In this document: positions 36,491 to 45,703 of the stretch, piece after piece
Position numbering within the stretch: position 1 is the stretch's first letter
How the letters are laid out: the number at the start of each line of letters is the position of its first letter
NCBI GenBank assembly: GCA_021324255.1
Contig: JAJPJL010000107.1
Span: 1 to 47,387, forward strand
Direction: 5' to 3'
Length of the DNA stretch: 47,387 nucleotides
DNA from: Bacillota bacterium
Lineage (GTDB): Bacteria > Sysuimicrobiota > Sysuimicrobiia > Sysuimicrobiales > Segetimicrobiaceae
Notes under the pieces: generated by a model
The model's database searches: none
Seen by the model: the letters and a program-made list of their open reading frames with translations, nothing else
What the model was told of the DNA's origin: nothing
Program-made: the position numbers and the translations under genes

Positions 36491-36940
36491 TCAGGGCGCC
36501 CCTACGTACGTCACGCCTCGCCGTTCAGCCCAGCGCGCGCCAAGCTCGCTCAGCACGGCCGCTGGGAGGACCTGATCGGCCAGGGGGAAGCAGAGTTCCT
36601 CTTCGGCGCTGAAATGCTCCCGTGCCAGCGCGATCGCGCTCAGCGCGAGGTCTCGCGCCCCGACGCCGCCCGGGAGCGCGCGAAGCCGCCTAAGGGCGTC
36701 GCCGATGTCCTCGTGCATGCGCTGCATGCTGCGGATGATCCCTTCGGCTTCAGCCGACCGCCGCGCCAGCACGCTGAACAGGACTTCGTCCTCCAACCGG
36801 CTGTGGGCTTCGATCGCCCCCCCGACGATGGCCGCAAGCGCCTGGGCATCCGCGACCGACTCCTGGAGCGTTTGCTCGAGCTGCTCCATCTCCACGTACA
36901 GCGCACCGTGCTCGCCCAACAGCGCGTCGATAATGTTCAC
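36491..36940 (-). CDS. Hemerythrin-like HHE-domain protein (first)
   Basis: 149 residues forming a four-helix bundle with metal-ligand pattern: LLGEHGALYVEMEQLE, EAHSRLEDEVLFSVL, MQRMHEDIGDAL, and REHFSAEEELCFPLADQVLP. Such proteins carry a di-iron centre and bind or sense oxygen or NO, or help repair iron-sulfur clusters. Start is GTG 36940 after GGAGGAAG. Tandem with the second HHE protein upstream; both share the cupin promoter. The two are similar throughout, a likely gene duplication. Confidence 0.85.
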   Translation of the reverse strand: MNIIDALLGEHGALYVEMEQLEQTLQESVADAQALAAIVGGAIEAHSRLEDEVLFSVLARRSAEAEGIIRSMQRMHEDIGDALRRLRALPGGVGARDLALSAIALAREHFSAEEELCFPLADQVLPAAVLSELGARWAERRGVTYVGAP

Positions 36941-36984
36941 GGACGTTCTTCCTCCGGCCCCGCCCGCGTCGGCCACACCGCGCG

Positions 36985-37446
36985 TTACCGCCACATCCCA
37001 AACGCACGCATCACGCCGCGACGATCGGCCCAGGTCGCGCCCAGCGCAGCCCGCGTCTCGTCCGTGAGCAGCGTGCGCGCTTTCGGAAAGAGAAACGTTT
37101 CTTCGCCAAGGAAGTGCTGCCGCGCGAGCCCAATGACGCCGGCGAACTCCTCGCGCGCGGTGTCGAGGTCCCGGGCGGCGCGGACGCGCCCGAAGCCGTC
37201 GGCGATCTCCTCGTGCATCATCCGCAACCCGCGCACATCCGGCGACCCGGCATCGAGGTGCGGCTCGACGGCAGTAAACACCAGGTCATCTTCCAGCGCA
37301 GAATGGGCCTCCACCGCAGCGCCAAGCAGGGCGGCCTGGACCTGCACTTCCTCGGCTGCGGTCGCGAGCGGGAGCGTCCGTTCCAGATCGTCGAATTGGC
37401 CGTAGAAGACGCCGTGCTCGCCCGCCAAAACGTCCAGGATATCCAT
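36985..37446 (-). CDS. Hemerythrin-like HHE-domain protein (second)
   Basis: 153 residues with the same ligand layout as its neighbour: LAGEHGVFYGQFDDLE, EAHSALEDDLVFTAV, MMHEEIADGFGRV, and RQHFLGEETFLFPKARTLL. Both proteins end with the same motif (WADRRGV/WAERRGV), supporting tandem duplication. Probably a cytoplasmic di-iron oxygen or NO binding protein. Sits 44 bases upstream of the first copy, within the cupin operon. Confidence 0.85.
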   Translation of the reverse strand: MDILDVLAGEHGVFYGQFDDLERTLPLATAAEEVQVQAALLGAAVEAHSALEDDLVFTAVEPHLDAGSPDVRGLRMMHEEIADGFGRVRAARDLDTAREEFAGVIGLARQHFLGEETFLFPKARTLLTDETRAALGATWADRRGVMRAFGMWR

Positions 37447-37510
37447 GCGCGCCCCCCCGCCCTCGGCGGCGTAGGCCTCCCTCCTCCTTGAGCCGGGACG
37501 AGCCGGCCGC

Positions 37511-37897
37511 CTATCTGGCCATCGCCACCGTCACCAGGAGCGCGCAGTCGTGGACCGCACGTGCGGTATGCGGCACCTCGGCGTCCAGCGCAATCAACTC
37601 GCCGGCGCGCACCTCGGTGTCGCCGGCACTCGTCGACAGCCTGAAGATCCCTTGCAAGACGTGGATCGTGACCGGTCCGGCGGCATGATGCTCATCCAAG
37701 GCCGCACCCTGCCGCAGCGCCACGAGCGTGACCCGGATCGGCCCTTCCTTCACCAGGGTCTTTGCCGCACGGCCGGTCCCCGACGGCGCCAACTGCCGCC
37801 GGAGCGCGTCGATCTCGGATGCCGTGTCGAACCTCAGCAGCGCCCCCTGCAACTGATGGGTACGCAGGTACACCGGTACGTGCTCATCTTCCGCCAT
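37511..37897 (-). CDS. Cupin-domain protein
   Basis: 128 residues. A small beta-barrel cupin with LDEHHAAGPVTIHVLQGIFR and LIALDAEVPHTARAVHDCAL, containing His residues of the usual metal site, though the first motif is HHAAG rather than the textbook HxHxxxxxxE. Start 37897 follows GGAGGTGGG. First gene after a perfect operator and -10 (37947-37988), followed by two hemerythrins. Role unknown; cupins of this sort often accompany stress or NO-response genes. Confidence 0.78.
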   Translation of the reverse strand: MAEDEHVPVYLRTHQLQGALLRFDTASEIDALRRQLAPSGTGRAAKTLVKEGPIRVTLVALRQGAALDEHHAAGPVTIHVLQGIFRLSTSAGDTEVRAGELIALDAEVPHTARAVHDCALLVTVAMAR

Positions 37898-37946
37898 TCC
37901 GCCCACCTCCGCATGCCCCGTTCGGTCTCGTCGCCGGGGTGGCACC

Positions 37947-37988
37947 ACGGTAGCCTACCGGCGCGCGCCGGTCCTTGCGCGCGCGCAA
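37947..37988 (-). promoter_or_regulatory. Crp/Fnr-type operator with -10 box, cupin/hemerythrin operon
   Basis: Perfect TTGCG-CGCG-CGCAA followed by GGACCGG on the minus strand (37988-37975), 22 nt, then TACCGT at 37952-37947. The -10 extends as TACCGTGG, identical to the ahpD-like promoter. It lies between the operon and the Crp/Fnr gene. Confidence 0.78.
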
Positions 37989-38130
37989 CCGCCACAGCGA
38001 CCGGCTCGCCAACCGTTGCCCCCGGTGGGGATGGCGACTGGCCCGGCCGACCGAGCCATGAATCGACGACGGTACCTCCACACGTCGCCCGCGGCCCGGG
38101 CTGCCCGCGACCCTCGTAAGGCAGGCGGTG

Positions 38131-38889
38131 CTACAGCCTCCCGAACCCGTTCGCCAATGAGCACAACGCCTCGGGGGTCACCACGCGCACTCGCCCGCGG
38201 TGCACGTCGACCACGCCCTCGCGCCGCCAGCGGCTCAGGATGCGGGAGATCGTGTACGGTGACGTGCCCAAGTATTCCGCCATTTGCTGCTCCGTCAGGT
38301 GAAACTCCAACCCGCGGCCGTCACGCGGCGCCGCGTCGAAACCTCGCTGCATCGCGCGGGCCAGGCGCCGTTCGCAGGAATCGATCAATGTTTCTTCGAG
38401 ATGCGCCCACGTTTCGCGATTGTGTTGGACGATCACGGCAGCGAAGTTCTCGACCATGCGGGGATACCGCCGCAGCAGGCTGATGAACGGCTTGCCGTCC
38501 CACGCCAGCACGACGCTGTCTTGACTCGCCTGGAGCGAGGCCGGCGCCGGGGAGCGGCTGACCGCGTGCGCGCAGGCGAAGGCGTCTCCCGGATAATGGA
38601 ATCGCAGCAGCACCTGGCTCCCCCTCGATGAGACGCGAACGACGCTGATCCGGCCACGGAGGAGCACGTAGACGTTTGCGACGACTTCTGCCTGGCGACA
38701 GAGAAACTCGCCCGTCCGGAGACGGCGTGTGTTCGCGGTGCGGGTGAGGTCGTGCCAGGCCGAGGGGGGCAACCGACGAAGAAGGAGACAACGCGACAGG
38801 CTCGTGCGCTCGTCCAGCTCAGGGTGTATCCGAAGGGACTCCGTGACGGACGGAGACTTTGCGACCATAGCCGCCTCCACCTCGTCCAT
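38131..38889 (-). CDS. Crp/Fnr-family transcriptional regulator
   Basis: 252 residues. A cyclic-nucleotide-type sensor barrel spans about residues 30-150 (RTGEFLCRQAEVVANVYVLL, YPGDAFACAH), then a dimer helix, then the DNA-binding domain: HLTEQQMAEYLGTSPYTISR at 198-216, with ISRILSRW as recognition helix. Cys residues (34, 64, 106, 172, 243) do not form the Fnr iron-sulfur pattern, so a direct O2-sensing cluster is unlikely; heme or another ligand, as in DNR-type sensors, is possible. Start 38889 after GGGGAGAG. It is the only family member in the window and lies beside the cupin/hemerythrin operon that carries a perfect TTGCG-N4-CGCAA site, so it is the best candidate to bind that palindrome. 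No copy of the site was found before its own gene. Confidence 0.9.
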   Translation of the reverse strand: MDEVEAAMVAKSPSVTESLRIHPELDERTSLSRCLLLRRLPPSAWHDLTRTANTRRLRTGEFLCRQAEVVANVYVLLRGRISVVRVSSRGSQVLLRFHYPGDAFACAHAVSRSPAPASLQASQDSVVLAWDGKPFISLLRRYPRMVENFAAVIVQHNRETWAHLEETLIDSCERRLARAMQRGFDAAPRDGRGLEFHLTEQQMAEYLGTSPYTISRILSRWRREGVVDVHRGRVRVVTPEALCSLANGFGRL

Positions 38890-39009
38890 ACGCCGCTCTC
38901 CCCAAAACTCCTGCGTCGATCCGCCAACAGAGCCGGTCGCTCAGGATGGCCACGGCGTTTCCGACAGGCGGGCCTCTCCGAACGATGCACGGCCGCGCCG
39001 GCGCGCGTC

Positions 39010-39302
39010 GGTTGATGTTGTGCCCCACACCGCGTGCATGCTGACGTTTCACCGATTCCAGCCGTTGATCGCGATGATCGCGACTCTGAGATCACGACCT
39101 CCCACTCGGAGAAACACCCGCGCGCCTCCGCGTGCGCCTCGTCGGGAACAGCGTCATCGGAAATCGTCGGGTTCGATGTGAGGCCGGTGATCGAGAAACC
39201 GGCGGTGTAGCGCTTGAGCGTGCCGTCGATGAGCAACCGCCGTGTAATGTTGTCGAGCCAGAGGCTCCGGCCAACGTCATGCAGCGGCCGTGTCGGAGGC
39301 AT
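39010..39302 (-). pseudogene. Deletion fusion: transaldolase 5' end joined to an AhpD/CMD 3' end
   Basis: From ATG 39302 (GGGAGG upstream) the first about 52 residues are transaldolase: LHDVGRSLWLDNITRRLLID, GTLKRYTAGFSITGLTSNPT. The text then continues as the C-terminal part of an AhpD/CMD protein: EAHAEARGCFSEWEVV and, one frame over, VAIIAINGWNR, closely matching the gene at 7003-7476. A TGA follows immediately after NGWNR. The catalytic Lys of transaldolase and the CxxC of AhpD are both missing. Region 39303-39667 contains no gene that could be supported. Confidence 0.65.
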
Positions 39303-39667
39303 CGCAGTCCTCCCTGTTCGTCGCTGAAGATGACGCGAACACCCAGACCGGTGCCCGTCAGGCGTCGAATCCGGTGGCCGCCCGGCGGCGTGGCGTCCGG
39401 ACCGAGGGATGTCAGCCGGTGGGGAAGGATGGTCCCAGACCGTTCGGCGCGCCGGACGCCCATGGGGTCAGACGGCGTCGAACGCGGCGTCCACAGGACG
39501 GACGCCGACTTCGTCGAGGTGCCGCCGCAGGTCCTCCGGGCGGCCGATCGGGTACGCGCTCTCGTGCCAGTGGCGCCTGTGTCTTGGAAGACGGCGACCG
39601 GGAGCGCAGGACAAAGACGGCCACCGCGGTGGAGGTACGTGAGCCCACCGCTCCACCGGCAAGCCCG

Positions 39668-41189
39668 TCACGGCACCCGCTCCGCCTGATGCTGGACTTC
39701 CGGATGCCACAGCGGCAACAGCATGTCCACGACGCGGCGATACCGGCGGTAGACGTCGTCGTATGCCCGGCTCGCCGCGGGATTAGGCGTCCGACGTTCC
39801 GGGTAGGTGAGCAGGGCGTGCACGCTGCCGAGGTCTGGCAGCATCTTGACCGCGACGGCCGCCATCACCGCCGCACCGTACGCCGACGCTTCGTCAGTGC
39901 TCGGCAGCCATGTTTCCGTGCCGAAGATGTCCGCAATGAGCGCCCTGAACCCGGGCGCATGGGTCAGACCGCCCGACAAGAGGAGCGCAGACGGCTTCCC
40001 GATAAGGTCGGCCATGATGTCGCCTACGGTCCGCAGGGCCAAGACAATGCTTTCCAGCCCTGCGCGCAGCAAATGACGCCGATCATGAGAGAGGTCGAGG
40101 CCGACAAAGGCGCCGCGGAGGTCGCCGTACCAGTACGGGGCGCGCTCCCCGGACAGGAACGGGAGGAGGGTGAGCCCGTTCGCGCCCTCCCCCACCTCCG
40201 CCGCGAGCGACACCGCCGCGTCGAACCGGCGCTCGATCGGGACCTCCGGGAGCAACAGCGCGCACAGCCAGTCGAACACCCCCCCGGCGGAACTGGTCGG
40301 GCCACCGACGAGGCAGCGCGTGTCGTCGAACACGTAACAGAACGTCCGGCCCGCGTGATCGAACATCGGCACGTCGGCCACCGCCCGGACGGCACCGCTC
40401 GTCCCGAGCGTCAGCGCGGTGGCGCCGTGGTCGATCGCCCCGACCCCGAGATTGGCCAGCGCGCCGTCGCTGGAACACAGGACGAGGGCGGCGTCGGCCT
40501 CGAGGCCCAGCGACCGGGCCACGCCCGAGCGAATCTCACGAAGCGTCGTCGACGGCACCGCCGGAGAGACGGGAGGCGTCGACGCCGGCGAGCGCCAGGG
40601 CTTCCTCGTCCCACCGCCTCGCCTGAAGATCGAACAGGCCCGTCGCCGACGCGATGCCGTGGTCGATGCACCACCGGCCCGTCCACCGGAACACGAGCAG
40701 CTCCTTCAGCGAGACGAAGCGCCGGGCCCGCGTGAACGTGTCGGGCATCTCGGTCGCGAGCCAGCGAAGTTTGCAGAGCGGGAGCATCGGGTGCATGGGC
40801 GCCCCCGTCCGCGCGTACAGCCGGGCGGCGGTGCCGTCGTCGTGCCAGGCCTGCGCGATCGCCGCGGCCCGCCGGTCCATCCAGGTCAGGAACGGCCCGA
40901 TGGGTTCGCCCTGCTCGTCCATCGGGACGAGCCCGTGCATCGCGCTGCTGAATCCGATCACGGCGACCTCACCACCCCGAAGGGTCGCGTCATGGATCGC
41001 GCGTGCGGTCGCGCGGGTCGCCGCCAGGTACACGGCGTTCGCATCCTGCTCCACGTACCCGGGACGCGGGGAGGTCACGCCGTAGCGCTCCGATGCCTCG
41101 GCGACGACGCGGCCATCGACGGCGCACGCCACCGCCTTCGCCGACGTCGTGCCGAGATCGACGCCGAGCGAGACCGGTTGCCCGCTCAC
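39668..41189 (-). pseudogene. FGGY-family carbohydrate kinase, frameshifted
   Basis: Sugar kinase of the xylulose/gluconate kinase group, which phosphorylates a pentose or aldonate with ATP. The N-terminal half (LGVDLGTTSAKAVACAVDGR, FSSAMHGLVPMDEQGEPIGP, TWMDRRAAAIAQ) and C-terminal half (LTLGTSGAVRAV, LPFLSGERAPYWYGDLRGAF, LLLSGGLTHAPGFRALIADI) are both complete but in different frames, meeting near 40575 within DASRLS / PSTTLREI. Length is 3n+1. Start GTG 41189 after GGAG. Repaired length about 506 residues, normal for the family. Next to a phosphoketolase, so a xylulose or gluconate kinase feeding that enzyme is likely. No clear operator upstream; 41190-41540 shows nothing else. Confidence 0.78.
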
Positions 41190-41540
41190 GTTCCAGGCTC
41201 CGGGATCGGCTCGATGCGGCCCAGCAGGAACACGTAGCACAGTCTGTTTGCGAACGACCTGATCCGCAGACGTTCCCAGGCTACCCTACACCAGAAGCGC
41301 ATGTGCGGGGCGCGCCGACGCGGCGGATCGCGCGACGTCGTTCGCAGCCGCTGTGGCAAGCGCCCCGTGCGGGCCGCGTCGGGCCGCGTCTAGAGAACCC
41401 ATTGCTTGATCACCTGCCGGCGGATGGTCCCGCCTTGACCACTCGGCTGGCCGTCACACGACTCGCCACTATGGCTCCACTCAGGTCACCGCGCGCGGAC
41501 GACATGCCGGCCTGAGCGCGGCGAGCGTGACCGCCCGGAG

Positions 41541-43986
41541 CTAGGCATCAGCCCAGGTCCACTTCGCGATCTCCGGCGGGTCCTCGAGCTGTTCGCGCGC
41601 GTACGCCTCCGCGTTGTCGATGCACCGGCGGCACTCGGCGATCAGCGCCTCGGCGCGGCCGCCGAGCCGCGTCGTACGGCGCAGCGCCTCCGCGCAGAGG
41701 TGGTAGCGGCTCATCCCGTTGAGCGAGACCATCTGAAACGGGGTCGTGGTCGTCCCCTGCTCCATGAACCCGCGGACGTGGAGCCGCTCCGTGTCCGGGC
41801 GGCCATGCATGACCTCGTGGATGGCACGCTGGTAGCCGTGAAAGGCGAAGACGACGGGCCGGTCGAGCGTGAACAGCACAGCGAAGTCGTCGTCCGACAA
41901 CCCGTGTGGGTGGACGCTCGGCGGGAACAGCGCCATCAGGTCCACCACGTTGACGACCCGGACGCGCAATTCCGGGGCCCGCCGCCGCAGCCACCACGCC
42001 GCGGCCACGGTCTCCAAGGTCGGGGCGTCCCCGCACGCGGCGAGGACAACGTCGGGCTCGCGGCCCTCGTCGTTGCTCGCCCACGCCCAGGCGGATGCGC
42101 CGCGCCGGCAGTGCTCGATCGCGGCCGGCAGATCGAGCCACTGCAGCTGCGGCTGCTTGTCGATCACGATCAGGTTCACGTAGTTGCGGCTGCGCAGGCA
42201 GTGGTCGGCGACGGACAGGAGGCAGTTCGCGTCCGGCGGCAGGTAGATCCGGGCCACGGTGCCGCGCTTGGACAGCACGACATCGATCAACCCCGGCCCC
42301 TGGTGGCTGAACCCGTTGTGGTCCTGCCGCCAGCAGGTGGACGTGAGCAGGATGTTGAGCGACGCGATCGGCGCCCGTCAGGGCAGCTTGGCCGTGCCTT
42401 CGAGCCACTTGGTGTGCTGCACGGTCATCGAGGCGGACACCATCGCGAACGCCTCGTAGGTGGCGAACAGGCCGTGCCGGCCGGTCAAGAGGTACCCTTC
42501 CAGCCAGCCCTGGCAGAGGTGCTCGCTCAGCACCTCCATGACGCGCCCGTCCGCGGAGACGTGGTCGTCGATCGCGAGCGTGGGCCCGACGAAGCAGCGG
42601 TTCTCCACCTCGAACACGTCCCCGAGGCGGTTGGAGTGGGTCTCGTCGGGACAGAACAGCCGGAAGTTCCGCCGGTCCGTGGTCCGCGCGTACACGTCGC
42701 GCAGCAGCGCGCCGAGGCACCGCGTGGATTCCCGGTGCTCGACGGCGGGACGTGCCACCTCGACGGCGTAATCCCGGAAGTCCGGCAGGTCGAGCGGCTC
42801 GAGCAGCCGGCCGCCGTTGGCGTGCGGATTGGCCCCCATGCGGCGGTCTCCACGCGGCGGGAGCGCCGCGAGATCGGGAGCCGGCGCGCCATCGCGGCCG
42901 AACAACTCCTCCGGCTTGTACCCGCGCAGCCACGCCTCGAGCATCGCAAGTTGCTCGGGCCGCGTCCGTACGTCCGGCAAGGGCACCTGATGCGCGCGGA
43001 ACGTCCCCTCGACGGGGAGGCCGTCGAGTTCCGTCGGGCCGGTCCAGCCCTTCGGGGTGCGCAGCACGATCGCCGGCCACCGGGGACGTCCGATGACGCC
43101 CCGCACGCGCGCCGCAGCCTGGATCGCGCGTATCTCGGCGTAGCACGTCTCCAGCGCCGCGGCGAACGCCGCGTGCATTTCGCCCGGGTCGTCGCCCGCG
43201 ACCAGGTGCACTTCGTAACCGTGTCCCTCGATCACGGCGCGCACGTCGCCGTCGCCGCGGCGGCCGAGTACGGTGGGCCCGCCGATCTTGTAACCGTTGA
43301 GGTGCAGGATCGGCAGCACCGCGCCGTCGCGAGCGGGATTGAGAAAATTGACCCCCTGCCACGACCCGGCGCACGGGCCGGTCTCCGCCTCACCGTCGCC
43401 CACGACGGCGGCGACGACCAGGTCGGGGTTGTCGAACGCCGCGCCGAACGCGTGGATCAGCACGTAGCCCAGTTCGCCGCCCTCGTGGATCGAGCCGGGC
43501 GTCGGCACGCTGACGTGACTCGGGATGCCGCCGGGCGTCGAGAACTGCCGGAATAGGCGCCGCAGGCCCTCCTCGGCGCGGGGCACGTCAGGATAGACTT
43601 CGGAGTAGGTGCCCTCGAGATAAACGTTGGCCACCACCGCCGGCCCGCCGTGCCCGGGGGCCGGCCAGGAAGATCATGTCCACGTCGTGCGCCACGATCA
43701 GCCGGTTGAGGTGGACATAAATGAAGTTCAGGCCGGGCGAGGTGCCCCAGTGCCCGAGCAGGCGCGGCTTGATGTGCTCGGGGCGCAGCGGTTCGCGCAG
43801 CAGCGGGTTGTCGCGCAGGTAGATCTGTCCGACCGTCAGATAGTTGGCGGCGCGCCAGTACCGGTCGATCCGCTCCAGCAGGTCGGCCGAGAACGCTGCC
43901 CCGCCTGGGGCGGCCTCCACCCGGGGCTCTCGTGGCGGCGCGGCGCCGCGCACGGTGCTCGAGATCCTGGCGTCAAAGTGATACAT
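41541..43986 (-). pseudogene. xfp: Xylulose-5-phosphate/fructose-6-phosphate phosphoketolase with one frameshift and one internal TGA
   Basis: Thiamine diphosphate enzyme that splits sugar phosphates to acetyl phosphate. Full family length (about 814 residues). Blocks: [20 protein letters not shown], then after a shift [69 protein letters not shown] and a C-terminal WTWADA. Frameshift: five Cs in place of four near 43655, within [12 protein letters not shown]. Nonsense: TGA at 42378-42380 in KLP-stop-RAPIASLN, where Trp is expected. Start 43986 after GGGAGGG. The rest is well conserved, so decay is recent or the lesions are sequence errors. Preceded by a weak operator at 44015-44056. Confidence 0.85.
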
Positions 43987-44014
43987 GAGGCGTCCCTCCC
44001 GAGCGCACGACCTG

Positions 44015-44056
44015 GCACGTGTGCCGGACGATCACGCGGTCTTTGTCCGCCTTGAC
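44015..44056 (-). promoter_or_regulatory. Degenerate operator upstream of the phosphoketolase
   Basis: Minus strand GTCAA-GGCG-GACAA followed by AGACCGCGTGA, the same 14-base run CAAAGACCGCGTGA as the site at 45582-45595. The left half-site is poor and the hexamer 22 nt on (ACGTGC) is not a good -10. Confidence 0.4.
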
Positions 44057-44137
44057 GATGCGCACGGTCACCGGGCTGTTGGGTGGCGAGATCACCGGGG
44101 CATAATCGTCGCCGCCAGCAACCGCTGTGCCGGCGCC

Positions 44138-45508
44138 TCACGACGGACGCGCCTTGCTCGCCGCCGCCTTCACCCCTTCCGACAGCGTCGGATGAATATA
44201 CACCACATCTCGCAGAGGCGCCGCGGATCCGGTCTGCATCATCAGCACGGCCTGGGGCAGCAGATCGGCGCCCATGGGCGCCAGCAGGTGCATCCCGAGG
44301 AGCCGATCTGTGGCGGCATCGGTCACGACCTTGACGAACCCACGCCCTTCGCCCATCGCCCGGGCTCGACTGATCGCGCGGACGGGGTGCTTGCCAACTT
44401 TCACGCGGTGCCCTCGCGCCTCGGCTTCCTCGGCCGTCCACCCGATGCTGGCGACCTCAGGGTCCGTGAACACGGCCCGCGGAATGCGGAAGGTATCATA
44501 CGTGAGGTGCGCATTCGTCAGGGCGTTCCGTGCGGCCAACCGACCGGTGTAGACGGAGAAGTGTTGATGTTGCATCCGGCCGATCACATCGCCGATCGCC
44601 CACACGTTCGGCGCCGTCGTGCGCAGTGTCTCGTCCACGCTCACCCCGTGTTCCACATCGCCCTCGATCCCGGCGGCATCGAGCCGCAGTCGCCCGAGCT
44701 CGTGAGGCCGGCGCCCCGCGGCGACCAGGATCCGCTCGGTGTCGAATCGCCGAGCTTGCCCGTCAACCGTGGCGACGACGGTGAGCCCCGACGCGGTACG
44801 CTCCACGCGCGTCGGCACCGCGTTGGTGTGGATCGTCACTCCTTCCTCTTGCAGCAGTTCCGCGACCTCCGTGGAGATCTCGGGGTCCTCCCGGGGCAGC
44901 AGGCGGTCCCGCCGCTGGAGAATGACGACGGCGACGCCGAACCGGCGAAAGATCTGCCCGAACTCCACTCCTTCCGGCCCGCCGCCGATGATCACGAGCG
45001 AGGCGGGCAGCGTGTCCATGTCCATGACCGTCTCGTTCGTCAGGCAGTCCACCGCGTCGAGCCCGTCGAGCTTCGGCACCCGTGGCCGGACGCCGGAGGC
45101 CAGAATGATCCGCTCGCTCTCGACCACCCCACCGTTCACGGCGAGCCGGTGCACGTCGAGGAACTCCGCCCAGCCGTGCACGAGCGTCAGGCCCGGGTGC
45201 TGTTCGATGCCGCGCATCAGTCCGCCGACAATCGCCCCGACGACCTCGTTCTTCCGCGCCCGGATGCGCGGCCAGTCCGCCTCGATCTTGGAGGTGCGAA
45301 ATCCGAACTCGGCGCCGCGCCGCGCAGTATGAATCGCCTTCGCAGACCGTACCAGGGTCTTCGTGGGGATGCACCCCACATTGGCTCACGTGCCGCCGAC
45401 CTTGTTCCCCTCGATTAAAGCGACGCGCGCTCCAAGCTCGACCGCCTGCATCGCCGCGTTGAAGCCGCCCAATCCGGCACCCACCACGGCGAGATCGAAG
45501 TGTTCCAT
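44138..45508 (-). CDS. Dihydrolipoamide dehydrogenase/MerA-type flavoprotein with in-frame TGA at the first redox cysteine (selenoprotein candidate)
   Basis: Reading from ATG 45508 to 44138 gives 456 codons with one internal TGA at 45386-45388 (codon 41). The N-terminus is a textbook FAD site (LAVVGAGLGGFNAAMQAVEL, GARVALIEGNKVGGT), then U, then ANVGCIPTKT. In the family this is GGTCxNxGCxPxK, so TGA replaces the first cysteine of the active-site disulfide. The rest is intact: NAD site LVIIGGGPEGVEFGQIFRRF, second FAD motif NVWAIGDVIG, and the C-terminal catalytic pair in IHPTLSEGVK. No C-terminal Cys pair of mercuric reductase. Just after the TGA, GTGGGG/CCCCAC can pair around loop TGCAT, though these bases also encode conserved residues. 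If TGA is read as stop, only a GTG restart without FAD site remains. Function: pyridine-nucleotide disulfide oxidoreductase, substrate unknown. Confidence 0.65.
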
Positions 45509-45553
45509 GGCACAAGCCCTCACGATCACGGTTGATTTTGACGAGTCCGATCA

Positions 45554-45595
45554 GCAACATCCACTACCGCTCACGCGGTCTTTGATCGCGCACAC
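45554..45595 (-). promoter_or_regulatory. Crp/Fnr-type operator upstream of the TGA-containing flavoprotein
   Basis: Minus strand GTGTG-CGCG-ATCAA followed by AGACCGCGTGA (45595-45582), then TGTTGC 22 nt downstream at 45559-45554. Two half-site mismatches, but the flank is shared with five other sites. Confidence 0.5.
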
Positions 45596-45703
45596 CCGAG
45601 CGTCTCGCAGGATCAGCAGCGTCCTGCAGGATGTGTTCCGTTGGCCGGCACGCGATGCCGCGTCGACCGCTCCTCGCGGACGGTCCGCGCGTGCGTCGCC
45701 GCG

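Noticed and set aside
41246-41265. TTGCG half-site above the FGGY kinase
   Set aside because: Only one half matches and there is no -10 at 21-23 nt.
2630-42380. TGA read as Trp throughout (alternative genetic code)
   Set aside because: Many intact genes here end in TGA (narG, narH, sulfite oxidase, FAD oxidoreductase) and use TGG for Trp; only isolated TGAs fall on Trp positions.
45366-45382. GTGGGG-TGCAT-CCCCAC hairpin as firm proof of a SECIS element
   Set aside because: The loop is only 12 nt past the TGA, nearer than usual, and the bases encode conserved VGCIPT; treated as suggestive only.
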